43,046 bases of DNA. Origin: an uncultured Bacteriovoracaceae bacterium. Its GTDB lineage: Bacteria > Bdellovibrionota > Bacteriovoracia > Bacteriovoracales > Bacteriovoracaceae. A program made the position numbers and the translations under genes. Positions 1-8,249 of the stretch are shown here, piece after piece (the stretch's first letter is position 1; every line of letters begins with the position of its first letter). The stretch is taken from NCBI GenBank assembly GCA_938034385.1, contig CALHLC010000049.1:1-43046 (forward strand), read 5' to 3'. Under the pieces are notes generated by a model that did not search any database, was not told the DNA's origin, and saw only the letters and a list, made by a program, of their open reading frames with translations.

Positions 1-1
1 G

Positions 2-301
2 CCAGGTACAGTTAAGCCACATAGTAAATTTAAGTGTGAAGTATATATTCTAACTAAAGAAGAGGGTGGAAGACACACTCCGATTTTCAAAGGATATAGA
101 CCACAATTTTATTTCAGAACAACAGACGTTACAGGAGCTATTGAGTTAGCAGCTGGAACAGAGATGATTATGCCAGGAGATAACACTAGCTTTTCAGCAG
201 AATTAATCACTCCAATTGCTATGGAGAAAGGATTAAGATTTGCTATCAGAGAAGGTGGTAGAACTATTGGTGCTGGTACTGTTTCTGAGATCGTTGAATA
301 A
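2..301 (+). CDS. tuf: Elongation factor Tu, C-terminal part (5' truncated by window edge)
   Basis: This is the last 99 codons of EF-Tu, the GTPase that delivers aminoacyl-tRNA to the ribosome. The frame opens at base 2 and ends with TAA at 299-301. It covers most of domain III: the segment [17 protein letters not shown], then TTDVTG, MIMPGDN and the terminal [19 protein letters not shown], all near-universal in bacterial EF-Tu. The GTPase domain lies outside the window. A strong intrinsic terminator follows 28 bases downstream, so tuf transcription ends here and does not run into the lipoprotein genes. Its position just before a tRNA-Trp/secE/nusG neighbourhood is the usual bacterial arrangement, although here about 8 kb separates it from secE. 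Confidence 0.97.
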   Translation, partial: PGTVKPHSKFKCEVYILTKEEGGRHTPIFKGYRPQFYFRTTDVTGAIELAAGTEMIMPGDNTSFSAELITPIAMEKGLRFAIREGGRTIGAGTVSEIVE

Positions 302-328
302 GTTTAAAGATAACTAACTGAAATCACT

Positions 329-358
329 AAAAAAAGGGCCAGAAATGGCCCTTTTTTT
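329..358 (+). terminator. Rho-independent terminator after tuf
   Basis: A GGGCC / GGCCC stem extended by flanking A and T bases, with a short AGAAAT-type loop, is followed by a run of seven T. It lies 28 bases after the tuf stop codon. Confidence 0.92.
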
Positions 359-405
359 GTCTAAAAATTCAACATCATTTGAAACAATTGCATACCTTCA
401 TAGTT

Positions 406-433
406 TTGAGCTCATCCTAAATTAGACTAATAC
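406..433 (+). promoter_or_regulatory. Candidate sigma-70 promoter for the first lipoprotein gene
   Basis: TTGAGC (406-411) and TAATAC (428-433) are separated by 16 bases. The predicted start point near 440 gives a leader of about 39 bases before the ATG at 479. It lies downstream of the tuf terminator, so the gene needs its own promoter. The call is by consensus only. Confidence 0.4.
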
Positions 434-478
434 CAAGTAATAAATGGGCCAATGAGCCTCAAACAAAAGGAAACAAAA

Positions 479-1180
479 ATGAAAAACATTACTTTATTAG
501 CACTAGTACTTTCGTTATTGAGCTGTGGTCAAAAAACAACTAGCTCTGTATCAACAACAACAACTCAGCCATCTGTTGAAGCAACAGTAGGAACTTCTGA
601 AGTACCTGTGGCACCATCAGAGATCATCGTAGCTGAACCAGTTGTAGTTGAAAATGAAGAAACTGGAGAAATCGAAGAAAGAAGAGTAACTACAGATATG
701 AGTGCATATGTTTCTCAACTTCCAAAAAATGAAAAAGCTCTTTATCACTGTGAATTAGAAGTAGAATTTGAAGATACTGGAGTTCAAACTGATCATTACT
801 TACTTTCTTACGAAAATGTTAAAAAAATAAATATTGGTAAATTAAGAATTGGTAAAAAGCATGTTAAGTTTCATATGAGAACTTTAGATCTTGCAAAAGA
901 AAAATTTGCTCACCACCAAGATCACAAAGTTAAAACTAACGAGCTTGTAAACTCTGAAAACTTTAGATTAGGAATGGAAACTGGAGCTCCAAGTTCAGTA
1001 ATCATGGAATTAAGAGAAGGTAAAGTAACTACAAAAGTTAAGAATGAAGAAACTGGAAAGAAAGAAAAAGCAATTGTAACTGAAAGAACTTTTAATCTTC
1101 CTCAGTATAAAGAAGCAATTCATTCAAATGTTGTTGGATGCCAAGCTATCGAGTCTAACGATGTAGAAGAAGTTAAGTAA
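479..1180 (+). CDS. Predicted lipoprotein with Thr/Glu-rich linker, function unknown
   Basis: A 233-residue protein whose N-terminus is a lipoprotein signal: Met-Lys, a hydrophobic core, then Leu-Leu-Ser-Cys with the lipidated Cys at residue 16. The longer frame from 452 was not used because the ATG at 479 starts the signal peptide directly and has AGGA 7 bases upstream. A Thr/Ser/Val/Glu-rich linker follows, then a soluble domain with the segment ALYHCELEVEF and a second Cys near the end (VVGCQAIE). The same layout (linker, x-LY-x-C, late Cys) occurs in the next two genes, so this is probably the first of a tandem paralogous set. A terminator follows. It has no recognised family; envelope location is inferred from the signal alone. 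Confidence 0.8.
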   Translation: MKNITLLALVLSLLSCGQKTTSSVSTTTTQPSVEATVGTSEVPVAPSEIIVAEPVVVENEETGEIEERRVTTDMSAYVSQLPKNEKALYHCELEVEFEDTGVQTDHYLLSYENVKKINIGKLRIGKKHVKFHMRTLDLAKEKFAHHQDHKVKTNELVNSENFRLGMETGAPSSVIMELREGKVTTKVKNEETGKKEKAIVTERTFNLPQYKEAIHSNVVGCQAIESNDVEEVK

Positions 1181-1204
1181 TTAAAAAACAATTATAACTT
1201 GAGA

Positions 1205-1230
1205 AGGCCCTCTTTAAGGGCCTTTTTTTT
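1205..1230 (+). terminator. Rho-independent terminator
   Basis: AAGGCCC and GGGCCTT arms around a TCTTTAA-type loop are followed by eight T, 24 bases after the lipoprotein stop codon. Confidence 0.92.
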
Positions 1231-1318
1231 GCCTAAAAACTAAACAGTCATTGTAAAAAGCATCTTCCAGTCCAATAAATAAAAATATAACGCTAAAATA
1301 TTAGGTAAGGAGAATTAT

Positions 1319-1855
1319 ATGAAACTAATTAGCATAATTGCTTTAACTTTATTAATGTCTTGTGGGAGTGATTCAAGCAAGAAAACAACAAATAATACGA
1401 ATAATAATCTAAAGTCTACGCAGAATATTAAAAATAGGTCTGATGTAGCTAGAAGAATATTAAATAATGCTGAAGAAAATGAGCGCTTTTTATATACTTG
1501 TGAGGAAGTCTCAGAACTTAAATCAAACAGGTCAAAGCAAACTTTAAATAAAGTATATACTTATGAGTTTGATAAGTGTGGTATTTTTAATGTAGGTTTC
1601 CTTTGTCAGAATCATCTGATTGTAAGAGAGAGAACAATTACAAAAGCAAATAGAATAGAAGTTAAGTCTTGGCAAATAGAAGTAGATAGAAATCAACAAA
1701 TTTTTAAAGATGACTTTGAAATAGTTCTAAACTCAACTCAGCAAAGAGCAGGGATTATCTATAGAGATAGAGATAGTGGTCTTAGCTATAAGCAAAGTTT
1801 TTCAGAAGAAGCGAGTAGAATAAATTACCAGAGATATTGCGAAGATAGAATTTAA
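1319..1855 (+). CDS. Predicted lipoprotein, function unknown (tandem family member 2)
   Basis: 178 residues with a clear lipoprotein signal (Leu-Met-Ser-Cys, Cys at residue 15), then a Lys/Thr/Asn-rich linker. TAAGGAG lies 6-7 bases before the ATG. The mature part has RFLYTCEEV and ends with a Cys-containing segment (RYCEDRI), matching the layout of the genes on either side. Extra Cys residues (FDKCGIFNVGFLC) suggest disulfides and therefore a periplasmic or outer-membrane position. The next gene begins 3 bases after the stop, so the two are almost certainly co-transcribed. No known domain is recognised. Confidence 0.8.
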   Translation: MKLISIIALTLLMSCGSDSSKKTTNNTNNNLKSTQNIKNRSDVARRILNNAEENERFLYTCEEVSELKSNRSKQTLNKVYTYEFDKCGIFNVGFLCQNHLIVRERTITKANRIEVKSWQIEVDRNQQIFKDDFEIVLNSTQQRAGIIYRDRDSGLSYKQSFSEEASRINYQRYCEDRI

Positions 1856-1858
1856 TAT

Positions 1859-2365
1859 ATGAAAGCTCTTTTTTGTTCATTATTAACCTTCTTATCGCTT
1901 GACCCATGTGTGGAACAAATTCAGAAAAGAAAACTTAGTCCAAAGGTTGTTATAACTACGACAACCACTGAGCCAACTCAGGTTGATAAAAAATTAAAAT
2001 CTACGAAAGAAATAGCTAAAGATCTTGAAAGCTCTGGAGAGTCAATTCTTTATTTTTGTACATTTGATTATAGTGATTTAAACGGAGAGTCAATTTTGGA
2101 CGTTGTTTACACTACCAAAGTAGTAGATAATAAAAACTACTTATTTGAGAGAGTGATAGACTTAAGCTTGGATAGTAGCTTTTCAAAAATTCAAAAATTT
2201 TCAACAAAAAACTCAATATTACCTGAAGAGATTTTCTTAGTAAGAAACTCATTTGGGAGTTCTATTGGTTTAGCGTATAAAAAAGAAAATAATGGGCTAA
2301 AGATTAGAAATTTTAAGTCTATTCATCAAAACATTTCATCGACATTTTGTACTAGCCAATATTAG
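1859..2365 (+). CDS. Predicted exported protein, function unknown (tandem family member 3)
   Basis: 168 residues, starting 3 bases after the previous stop. The N-terminus is hydrophobic and contains Cys at residues 6 and 17, but Leu-Asp-Pro-Cys is a poor lipobox, so lipidation is uncertain or lost. A run of five Thr followed by a Glu-Pro linker leads to the shared motif SILYFCTFD, and a late Cys (STFCTSQY) closes the protein. These features tie it to the two upstream lipoproteins. Its stop codon overlaps by 3 bases the stop codon of the convergent peptidase gene, with no terminator between them. Function is not known. Confidence 0.7.
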   Translation: MKALFCSLLTFLSLDPCVEQIQKRKLSPKVVITTTTTEPTQVDKKLKSTKEIAKDLESSGESILYFCTFDYSDLNGESILDVVYTTKVVDNKNYLFERVIDLSLDSSFSKIQKFSTKNSILPEEIFLVRNSFGSSIGLAYKKENNGLKIRNFKSIHQNISSTFCTSQY

Positions 2366-4278
2366 AGACCCTCTTTACAAGTTTTTTTTACCAGATCGTT
2401 TTTTGTTTTAAAACAGACATGGATATGATTGTAATGACCTTTGGCTATGCTCTTTGATTTTTGCTTATTTTTTATAGTGAGATCATTAAAAAGAATACCT
2501 GTCCCACCACCCTTTGCAAGCAATTGAATAAGGTTATTAGTCATATCTCTGTCGTAACCAGAGTTTTTATCATTCATATTTACCTTCTGAAATCTCTTTG
2601 AGTCATTTTTTGAAAATGGTCTTATGTCAAAGCATTCACCGCTTTGATGAGCAGAATGCTTTCCAAGGCTTTGAGGATGGTAGACATGACCAAAGCCAAT
2701 ATTACAAGTGTCATCATCTCTAGGGCACATATTGTCTCTCCAATGCTTAGCTATTTGCATGAAAGCACAAACTGATTCTGGCTTTCCCCATTCATCGTTT
2801 GATTCGTCTTCACCTAAATGAGTAGGATAATGATAAGTATTAAAGGGGCCTCTTCTAATAATAGCGGTTGCTTGAATTGGTTTTTTATTATGATCAAGGC
2901 CAGTGTAGATCTGAGTGTCTCTTTCATAAAGAGGAATTTTCATTAAATCATCATTTAAATGAGAATTCGGCTGATAAACTAATTTACCACTTTTGTTACT
3001 AATAGTTACGTAGCTTTTTGATGCTATGTTTTGAGCAAGTAATAATTTTTGTTCCGCGTCGGTTTTATCTGAAAGGTGGTACCTGCGATCACTTTTAAAT
3101 GCATTCATAAGGCTTAAAAAAGTTTTATAATGATCTGTAGGTAGTGGCTGAAGAATATTGAGATTAGACTCCATACAACATGGAGGAGTTAGATCAATCC
3201 ACTTTGAATCTTCTTTTCTACCTTGAAGGTCTTCAATGTCATATAGGTAACTTTTAAAAGTGCAGAGGAGTGTTCCTTTATTAAGATCATTAAAGCAACA
3301 TTTTTCAACATGATAAGTGTTAGCTTTAAGTGTAGGGTCAAAAGATATTCGATATTTTAGGATTTTATTACTTAGGTTTTCTGCTAATTTATTTTTACCT
3401 GTTCCAGTTATAAATAGGGGAGAATCTTTTCGAACTTTAAAAACATATTTGTTTTCGGGGTGAAGATCTAGGGCATTAGCATTGATAAAACCGTTGTTGT
3501 TTTTTTGTGATGGTGCTATATCGTTAGTAAACGAAGTCATATTGATCTTCCCTTTTTCACGAATTTGTCTTTTTCTAAATTGCTCAACTAAAGATTTGTC
3601 TGTGTAAAGAATCTCTATTGGTACAAGGCCATACTTTGAAATATTAATAATGGCTTTGTTGATTTCTTGAGCTTGAATAACGTATTTATATCGAAACTGC
3701 TTTAAACTAGGATATTTCGAAGCTTCAAGTTCCTTTAAGATAGCATGATAGTTATAAAAAACTTTATTAAGCTTACCTGTATCGCTTTCATTCATAAATA
3801 AGGTCTTTGCAATTTCAGTGATTCGTGAGTTGTCTTGAGTCCCAATATTTCTAAGAAAAACATTTTCAATTTTTGAGTTTCTAGGGAAGTAATCATTAAG
3901 AATTTTCTTTGCTAGCTTGATTTTAGATTTATTAAGGTTTTCAAGATCAAAATATAATTGATTAGTTATTTTTTGATCAACATTAACTATAGAGCCAACA
4001 GGTAGAATGCTTTTAATATCAGACTTGGCATTAGAGTCACTCCGTAAGTTCTCATAAGCTTTACCCCATTTTGTATCTTTATATTTACCTCCTGGTAAAT
4101 ACTTATTTGTCGTGAAAAATGGAGGTTGTATCGTTGTCGTTTGTTCACAAAATTCATTCTTTTGACTGAGCCCGAAGGAATCTTTCAGTTTAGAATAATA
4201 CACTTTTTTATCTATGATTTTACCAACTTGAGCCATTAAAAGCTGAGATAAGAATAGAAATAAAAGAGCGAACTTCAT
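2362..4278 (-). CDS. Secreted LAS-type zinc peptidase (MepA-like murein endopeptidase fold), large
   Basis: 638 residues from the ATG at 4278, chosen because it begins a good signal peptide (MKFALLFLFLSQLLMAQ, then VGK). The frame extends 18 codons further upstream, but that stretch would bury the signal. The last ~110 residues carry the zinc/active-site pattern of LAS peptidases (MepA, VanY/DacB relatives): His-Ser-Ala-His-Gln-Ser-Gly-Glu-x-x-Asp-Ile-Arg near residues 540-552 and a Gly-His-Tyr-Asn-His-Ile-His-Val motif near 615-622. MepA-type enzymes cut peptide cross-links in peptidoglycan. The ~500-residue N-terminal part has no recognised domain and is far longer than MepA itself (about 270 aa). 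Several Cys pairs suggest disulfides. A role in remodelling self or prey wall is inference. Confidence 0.75.
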   Translation of the reverse strand: MKFALLFLFLSQLLMAQVGKIIDKKVYYSKLKDSFGLSQKNEFCEQTTTIQPPFFTTNKYLPGGKYKDTKWGKAYENLRSDSNAKSDIKSILPVGSIVNVDQKITNQLYFDLENLNKSKIKLAKKILNDYFPRNSKIENVFLRNIGTQDNSRITEIAKTLFMNESDTGKLNKVFYNYHAILKELEASKYPSLKQFRYKYVIQAQEINKAIINISKYGLVPIEILYTDKSLVEQFRKRQIREKGKINMTSFTNDIAPSQKNNNGFINANALDLHPENKYVFKVRKDSPLFITGTGKNKLAENLSNKILKYRISFDPTLKANTYHVEKCCFNDLNKGTLLCTFKSYLYDIEDLQGRKEDSKWIDLTPPCCMESNLNILQPLPTDHYKTFLSLMNAFKSDRRYHLSDKTDAEQKLLLAQNIASKSYVTISNKSGKLVYQPNSHLNDDLMKIPLYERDTQIYTGLDHNKKPIQATAIIRRGPFNTYHYPTHLGEDESNDEWGKPESVCAFMQIAKHWRDNMCPRDDDTCNIGFGHVYHPQSLGKHSAHQSGECFDIRPFSKNDSKRFQKVNMNDKNSGYDRDMTNNLIQLLAKGGGTGILFNDLTIKNKQKSKSIAKGHYNHIHVCFKTKNDLVKKTCKEGL

Positions 4279-4322
4279 TACTGGCTCTATCGGCAAAAGG
4301 ACCTTAAAAGTTGAAAAATGAG

Positions 4323-4350
4323 TTGACAGCAAAATCCTATACAGTATCTT
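4323..4350 (+). promoter_or_regulatory. Candidate promoter of tRNA-Trp
   Basis: A perfect -35 TTGACA (4323-4328) is followed after 16 bases by TATCTT (4345-4350), giving a start about 25 bases before the tRNA. This supports an independent tRNA transcript, since both flanking genes are on the minus strand. Confidence 0.55.
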
Positions 4351-4380
4351 TGAGAGACTATCATTTTTCCGAAAATTATA

Positions 4381-4457
4381 GGGTGTATAGCTCCAATTGG
4401 TAGAGCGGCTGATTCCAAATCAGTAGGTTGGGGGTTCGAATCCCTCTGCACCCGCCA
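4381..4457 (+). tRNA. trnW: tRNA-Trp (anticodon CCA)
   Basis: Cloverleaf read by eye. The 7-bp acceptor stem is GGGTGTA / TGCACCC (including a T-G pair). The D arm contains TAGCTC...GAGC. The anticodon stem GCTGA / TCAGT encloses the loop TTCCAAA, giving anticodon CCA (Trp). The T arm contains GGTTCGAATCC. The 3' end GCCA includes an encoded CCA. In many bacteria tRNA-Trp lies between tuf and secE. Here it keeps that order but stands alone, with minus-strand peptidase genes on both sides. Confidence 0.96.
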
Positions 4458-4490
4458 TTTAACTTTTCATTTCTTCAGAATAAATTCTAA

Positions 4491-5642
4491 CTATTTATCT
4501 TCCAAGTAGACATACCTATATAAAGCTCTTTCAATAACAGTTCGTGGCAACCACACACTACCATATTTGCAATCATAGTCTTCGTAGTATTTATCGCATC
4601 GATCTCCAAAAGAGTTTCGAATGAGTAACTCGCATCTTGATTTTTTCGAATTCCATCTTTGTCCAACAAGGGTCACCGCATGGTTGGTTTTATCTTTGCA
4701 GACTAAAAAATTTGGGCTTAAACCATGTGATGTTCTAATTTTTTTAGCAGTTTCAGAGCTTGTAAAATTGGTTAAGTAACTATCTTTTGGTTCCTTACTA
4801 AGAGCAGAAGCACAAATTGAAATACCAATTGCTTTCTTTTTTTTACTTATGAGATGTGAAATTTGATCAATGAAATTACTGGAGATTTTTTCCTTTGAAA
4901 AACTTTGAACTTTAAATGGGATTTGTTCAAAGAAATGACAATATTTTTTGAAATACTGTTCATAATTAATATTTTCATTGAGAAGCTCACTTAGTTCTGC
5001 AGATGAAAAATCATACTCAGAGCCAAGTTCATTTTGCAAGTCGATTCTAAATTCAGCTAGCACTTTATCATTGATGTCTATGGTGATTTTTTTCTGGTCT
5101 CCTGTGACTTCTTTTTGAATTTCCTTAAATAAAGTCAAAATCTTTTTGATTCGAGAAGATTTTTTTGAGTTAGACTTCTTATCGACTTTATATCGATGAG
5201 CAATTTTTTTAATGAAATCAATACGATCTCTAAAAACATGGTTATCTAAACTACAAAGTTGATTTTTTTGAGAAAAAATTAAAGTTAGATCAGCATGGCC
5301 ACCGTTAAGAGAAGTGAGTTTATCTTTTAGCCCAAGCTTTAAGGTCTCTCTTTGATACAGAAATGCTAGCTGTGATGGGGCGACGAAATCAGAACCTTCT
5401 TCACAATATTCACTATTAATCAGGTTTGCTGAAGAGTGAGCAAAGCAGGTTCCAGTACCTGTTTGATCAGAAGGGCAAGATTTTAAAAATCTATTCTCTT
5501 CGTTAAGATTAATATATCGACAATTTTTTTTAGATTGTATTTTTTGAATAATAGGTTGGTATTGATCAAACAGCATACTTAGGTTTGAGTTTGCATTTAA
5601 CTTGGTCGAAACAAGAAAGATAAATAAAGTTAAGCGAATCAT
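4491..5642 (-). CDS. Secreted papain-like (C1 family) cysteine peptidase
   Basis: 383 residues. The N-terminus is a signal peptide (MIRLTLFIFLVSTKLNANS). The catalytic pattern of papain-fold peptidases is visible: nucleophile Cys66 in TGTGTCFAHSSANL (compare GSCWAFS), His321 in NHAVTLVGQ, and Asn343 in LIRNSFGDRCDKYY. The middle 200 residues are Lys-rich and unlike classical cathepsins, perhaps a propeptide-like or substrate-selecting insertion. The gene ends 34 bases beyond the tRNA-Trp gene on the opposite strand and is divergent from the cytochrome-like lipoprotein. Probable role: exported protein degradation. A predatory use is inference from the organism type only. Confidence 0.8.
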   Translation of the reverse strand: MIRLTLFIFLVSTKLNANSNLSMLFDQYQPIIQKIQSKKNCRYINLNEENRFLKSCPSDQTGTGTCFAHSSANLINSEYCEEGSDFVAPSQLAFLYQRETLKLGLKDKLTSLNGGHADLTLIFSQKNQLCSLDNHVFRDRIDFIKKIAHRYKVDKKSNSKKSSRIKKILTLFKEIQKEVTGDQKKITIDINDKVLAEFRIDLQNELGSEYDFSSAELSELLNENINYEQYFKKYCHFFEQIPFKVQSFSKEKISSNFIDQISHLISKKKKAIGISICASALSKEPKDSYLTNFTSSETAKKIRTSHGLSPNFLVCKDKTNHAVTLVGQRWNSKKSRCELLIRNSFGDRCDKYYEDYDCKYGSVWLPRTVIERALYRYVYLEDK

Positions 5643-5805
5643 TTAAGTCTATTTTAAGAGAGATCTATAAAAAGATGTGCATAGGGTAAAAAACTTGATT
5701 CAATTCAAGGGGAAAATAGGCAATAAAAAAAGTCGGATTTGCAGCAAATATTGGTCATTTTTTGCGAATTTCAGATAAAAGCAGAATGAGTGCTAAAATA
5801 AGATA

Positions 5806-6351
5806 ATGAAATACTTCGTACTTATTTTGATCCTGTCTTTTGCATCTTGTTTGAGCAAAGTCTCATCGTCTCTTGGTGAAAAAGAAAATCTTAGGATTGA
5901 AGAGGCAAGCAATAGTTCAGACAAAAGAACCACTACTACTTCAAGAGTTTTGTCCCCAAGTACTACTACCTCTACCACCACGACTTCAAGTTCAACTAGC
6001 TCGTCTAGTTCAACTTCAACCAGTTCTACGACTTCTACAACACTAGAAAAGACCGTAACATTTAATCAGTTTAAAAGAGTTATTACAGACCATTGTATTG
6101 GCTGTCATAGAGCTGGAGGACAAGCTAATACAATGGAGTTTGATAATATACAAGGCTTCATAGATGCCCAATATGTAATTAAGGGCCAATGGGAAGGATC
6201 TCCATTATTGTATAGGTCAAAGTTTTATGATGATGATCCAGATAGTGACCAAGATAAAGTAGATGAAGCAAGACAGGATATGCCAAGAAGCAATAATACT
6301 TATGATGAAGATGATTATAAGTTATTAAAACAATTTATCTTAGAACTTTAA
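5806..6351 (+). CDS. Lipoprotein with Ser/Thr linker and c-type haem-binding domain
   Basis: 181 residues. The signal ends in Phe-Ala-Ser-Cys (Cys at residue 15). Roughly residues 38-80 are an almost pure Thr/Ser linker, typical of a tether to the outer membrane. The C-terminal ~100 residues contain one haem c attachment motif, CIGCH, and a later Met (ARQDMPRS) that could be the sixth iron ligand, as in planctomycete-type cytochrome c-like domains. It would be exported and matured in the periplasm as a single-haem electron carrier or sensor. The gene is divergent from the cysteine peptidase, and its stop overlaps by 3 bases the convergent DUF2914 gene. No redox partner is nearby. The Shine-Dalgarno sequence is weak. 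Confidence 0.78.
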   Translation: MKYFVLILILSFASCLSKVSSSLGEKENLRIEEASNSSDKRTTTTSRVLSPSTTTSTTTTSSSTSSSSSTSTSSTTSTTLEKTVTFNQFKRVITDHCIGCHRAGGQANTMEFDNIQGFIDAQYVIKGQWEGSPLLYRSKFYDDDPDSDQDKVDEARQDMPRSNNTYDEDDYKLLKQFILEL

Positions 6352-7430
6352 AAAAGATCTACTGAGTAACTAGATCGATCTATAGAATCAGCTTTTATAA
6401 CATTTAAATTGATACTCCCAACTTCTCTGTTATCTTTAGTTAAGACCGATGCTCGCCATTTTCCGGGAGAAAAGTTCTTTTTATAAGTAACCCCTCGAAA
6501 GCCACCAGATCTACCACCAACAATTTTTACTGGGATAACATCACTCTCACTCCATTGCCCATTCACTTTTGTGCTCCATTTAACCACGACCGAATCAGAG
6601 AAAGTGTTCGGAGAATAGATAGCAAAGAATAAATGAATAATAGAATCTTGATCAGCATAAAAGTCTTGATCTCCTTTATGCCAAAACTTCCACCATGGTT
6701 TTTGATGATAGCATCTATATTGATAATTTGATTTTTCAATTTTTTGATAGATCCCTATATCTTTTATGGCTACAGGTATTGGAGGTAGAACTTTTAAAAT
6801 ATAAAAAAGTAAGAAGAATAAACATGCAAAGCTTGATGGTAGCGTAAATTCATTAAACACTGACTTTTTCAATATCTTTTGGAAAAGAAAGCTCAAAAGA
6901 GCAATAAGGCAAATACTTACAAGAAGACCTAGGAAAAAAGAAGTTTTACCTACTTCTCCTAAGAAGATAGGAGTGAGGTAACTAAAATAAGAAACAATAC
7001 ATATCCCAACTAATAATGATTTAAAGTATTTACCGAATTTCACGAAGGCAGGCATTTCATTGGCAATCATAAAAGCAACAATTACAGACAGAAAAATAAA
7101 GGAATTTAAAACAGATGAGCTCTTAAAATAAAAAATTGTAAAAACACTCAAAAGACTCCCAATAGAGAAGTGAAAAATGAGGTCATAATACTTCACAAAA
7201 AGTTGGAATAACTTAGAATTTTTAAAGCGATTGTTTTCTAAATCAATGAAAGAGTAAATAAGTAGGGAGCAGGCAAAAAATAAATATAGCCCTTGGCTAA
7301 TTAAATTATAACGATCATCAACTTCACCGATGGTGATTACATCAAATAAGAAACCACCGAGAAAAAAGATGATGTCCCAATGCTTTTTAAATGATCCTAC
7401 TAGATGTTGAATGTTATTTTGACCGGACAA
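6348..7430 (-). CDS. Polytopic membrane protein with C-terminal DUF2914 domain
   Basis: 360 residues. About seven or eight hydrophobic segments fill residues 15-215. A soluble C-terminal domain follows with the DUF2914 signature: VKWSTKVNGQW, then IVGGRSGGFRG, then FSPGKWRASVLTKDNREVG. DUF2914 proteins are widespread in proteobacteria but have no defined function. The start is TTG at 7430. AAAGGA lies 8 bases upstream inside the exonuclease gene, and the two genes overlap by 31 bases, which points to translational coupling. No other Met occurs before the second third of the protein. Confidence 0.75.
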   Translation of the reverse strand: MSGQNNIQHLVGSFKKHWDIIFFLGGFLFDVITIGEVDDRYNLISQGLYLFFACSLLIYSFIDLENNRFKNSKLFQLFVKYYDLIFHFSIGSLLSVFTIFYFKSSSVLNSFIFLSVIVAFMIANEMPAFVKFGKYFKSLLVGICIVSYFSYLTPIFLGEVGKTSFFLGLLVSICLIALLSFLFQKILKKSVFNEFTLPSSFACLFFLLFYILKVLPPIPVAIKDIGIYQKIEKSNYQYRCYHQKPWWKFWHKGDQDFYADQDSIIHLFFAIYSPNTFSDSVVVKWSTKVNGQWSESDVIPVKIVGGRSGGFRGVTYKKNFSPGKWRASVLTKDNREVGSINLNVIKADSIDRSSYSVDLF

Positions 7431-8182
7431 TGATCTGATCCTTTTATTTTATATAAGTATTCACACTTTTTAATATTTTCTAAGAACTCTTTATTAGTGA
7501 AGAAGTAATCAATCCGCCACCCAACATTTCTCTCTCTGCATCCACCTCTATAGCTCCACCAACTATAAACATCTTTTTTTTCAGGATTGAGCTCACGAAA
7601 ACAATCTCTGTAACCATGTTTATAAAACTTATCTATCCATTCTCGCTCGATTGGTAAAAACCCCGTTGTTTTCTTATTAGTCTTTGGGTTTTTTAAATCA
7701 ATTTCATGATGAGCAGTATTATAATCACCACAAATTAAAATGGGTTTTTTATGTTCTTTTTGAAGCTTATTAGAGAGCTTTCTAATCTCTTCAGAGTATT
7801 CAAGCTTATAGGGAACTCTTCCATGGTCTCGTTGGCCATTAGGGAAGTAGCAATTAAGTAAAATATATTTTTCAAAATGATGAATTAAAGTCCTACCTTC
7901 GATAGCGAACTTTTTTTTCTTTAATCCAATTTGAGTTTCAAGAGGCTTTTTCTTAGTTAAAGTCATTACTCCAGAGTAGCCTTTCTTTTTTGTACTAGAA
8001 TGAGAAATTGCCGTGTACTTTTTATGGTTTAAAAGTTCTTCAGGGATATCTTCACGGTTTGCTTTGATCTCCTGGAGGCAAATTACATCAAAATTACTTT
8101 TATTTAGCCAGGATAAGAACCCTTTTTTAGAAACAGCTCGAATTCCATTCACATTCCAAGTAACAATATTAAGTTTTGACAT
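7400..8182 (-). CDS. xth: Exodeoxyribonuclease III (AP endonuclease)
   Basis: 260 residues, normal length for the ExoA/Xth group of the exonuclease-endonuclease-phosphatase superfamily. Motifs in order: ITWNVNGIRA-type start (here IVTWNVNGIRA, residues 6-16), LQEIKA with the metal-binding Glu38, SGVMTL, CGDYNTAHHEIDL with the catalytic Asp/Asn, the WWSYRGGCRERNVGWRIDYFF block, and the final SDHCPV with the general-base His. It cleaves DNA 5' to abasic sites and removes 3' blocks in base-excision repair. It is cytoplasmic. The gene leads a two-gene overlapping unit with the DUF2914 membrane gene. Confidence 0.95.
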   Translation of the reverse strand: MSKLNIVTWNVNGIRAVSKKGFLSWLNKSNFDVICLQEIKANREDIPEELLNHKKYTAISHSSTKKKGYSGVMTLTKKKPLETQIGLKKKKFAIEGRTLIHHFEKYILLNCYFPNGQRDHGRVPYKLEYSEEIRKLSNKLQKEHKKPILICGDYNTAHHEIDLKNPKTNKKTTGFLPIEREWIDKFYKHGYRDCFRELNPEKKDVYSWWSYRGGCRERNVGWRIDYFFTNKEFLENIKKCEYLYKIKGSDHCPVKITFNI

Positions 8183-8249
8183 GTTTTTGATTGTAGGTAA
8201 TCATAGATCGAGTTCAAAACGCAGTGCAACATTTATTTTATTCGATTTT

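Noticed and set aside
4279-4332. 18-codon upstream extension of the LAS peptidase
   Set aside because: The internal ATG at 4278 directly begins a signal peptide, and the upstream part overlaps the tRNA-Trp -35 element.
4487-4669. 60-codon minus-strand frame overlapping the cysteine peptidase
   Set aside because: It is a different-frame shadow of the conserved peptidase C-terminus.
5793-5981. 62-codon open frame opposite the cytochrome-like lipoprotein
   Set aside because: It is the complement of the Thr/Ser-rich linker and lacks a start context.
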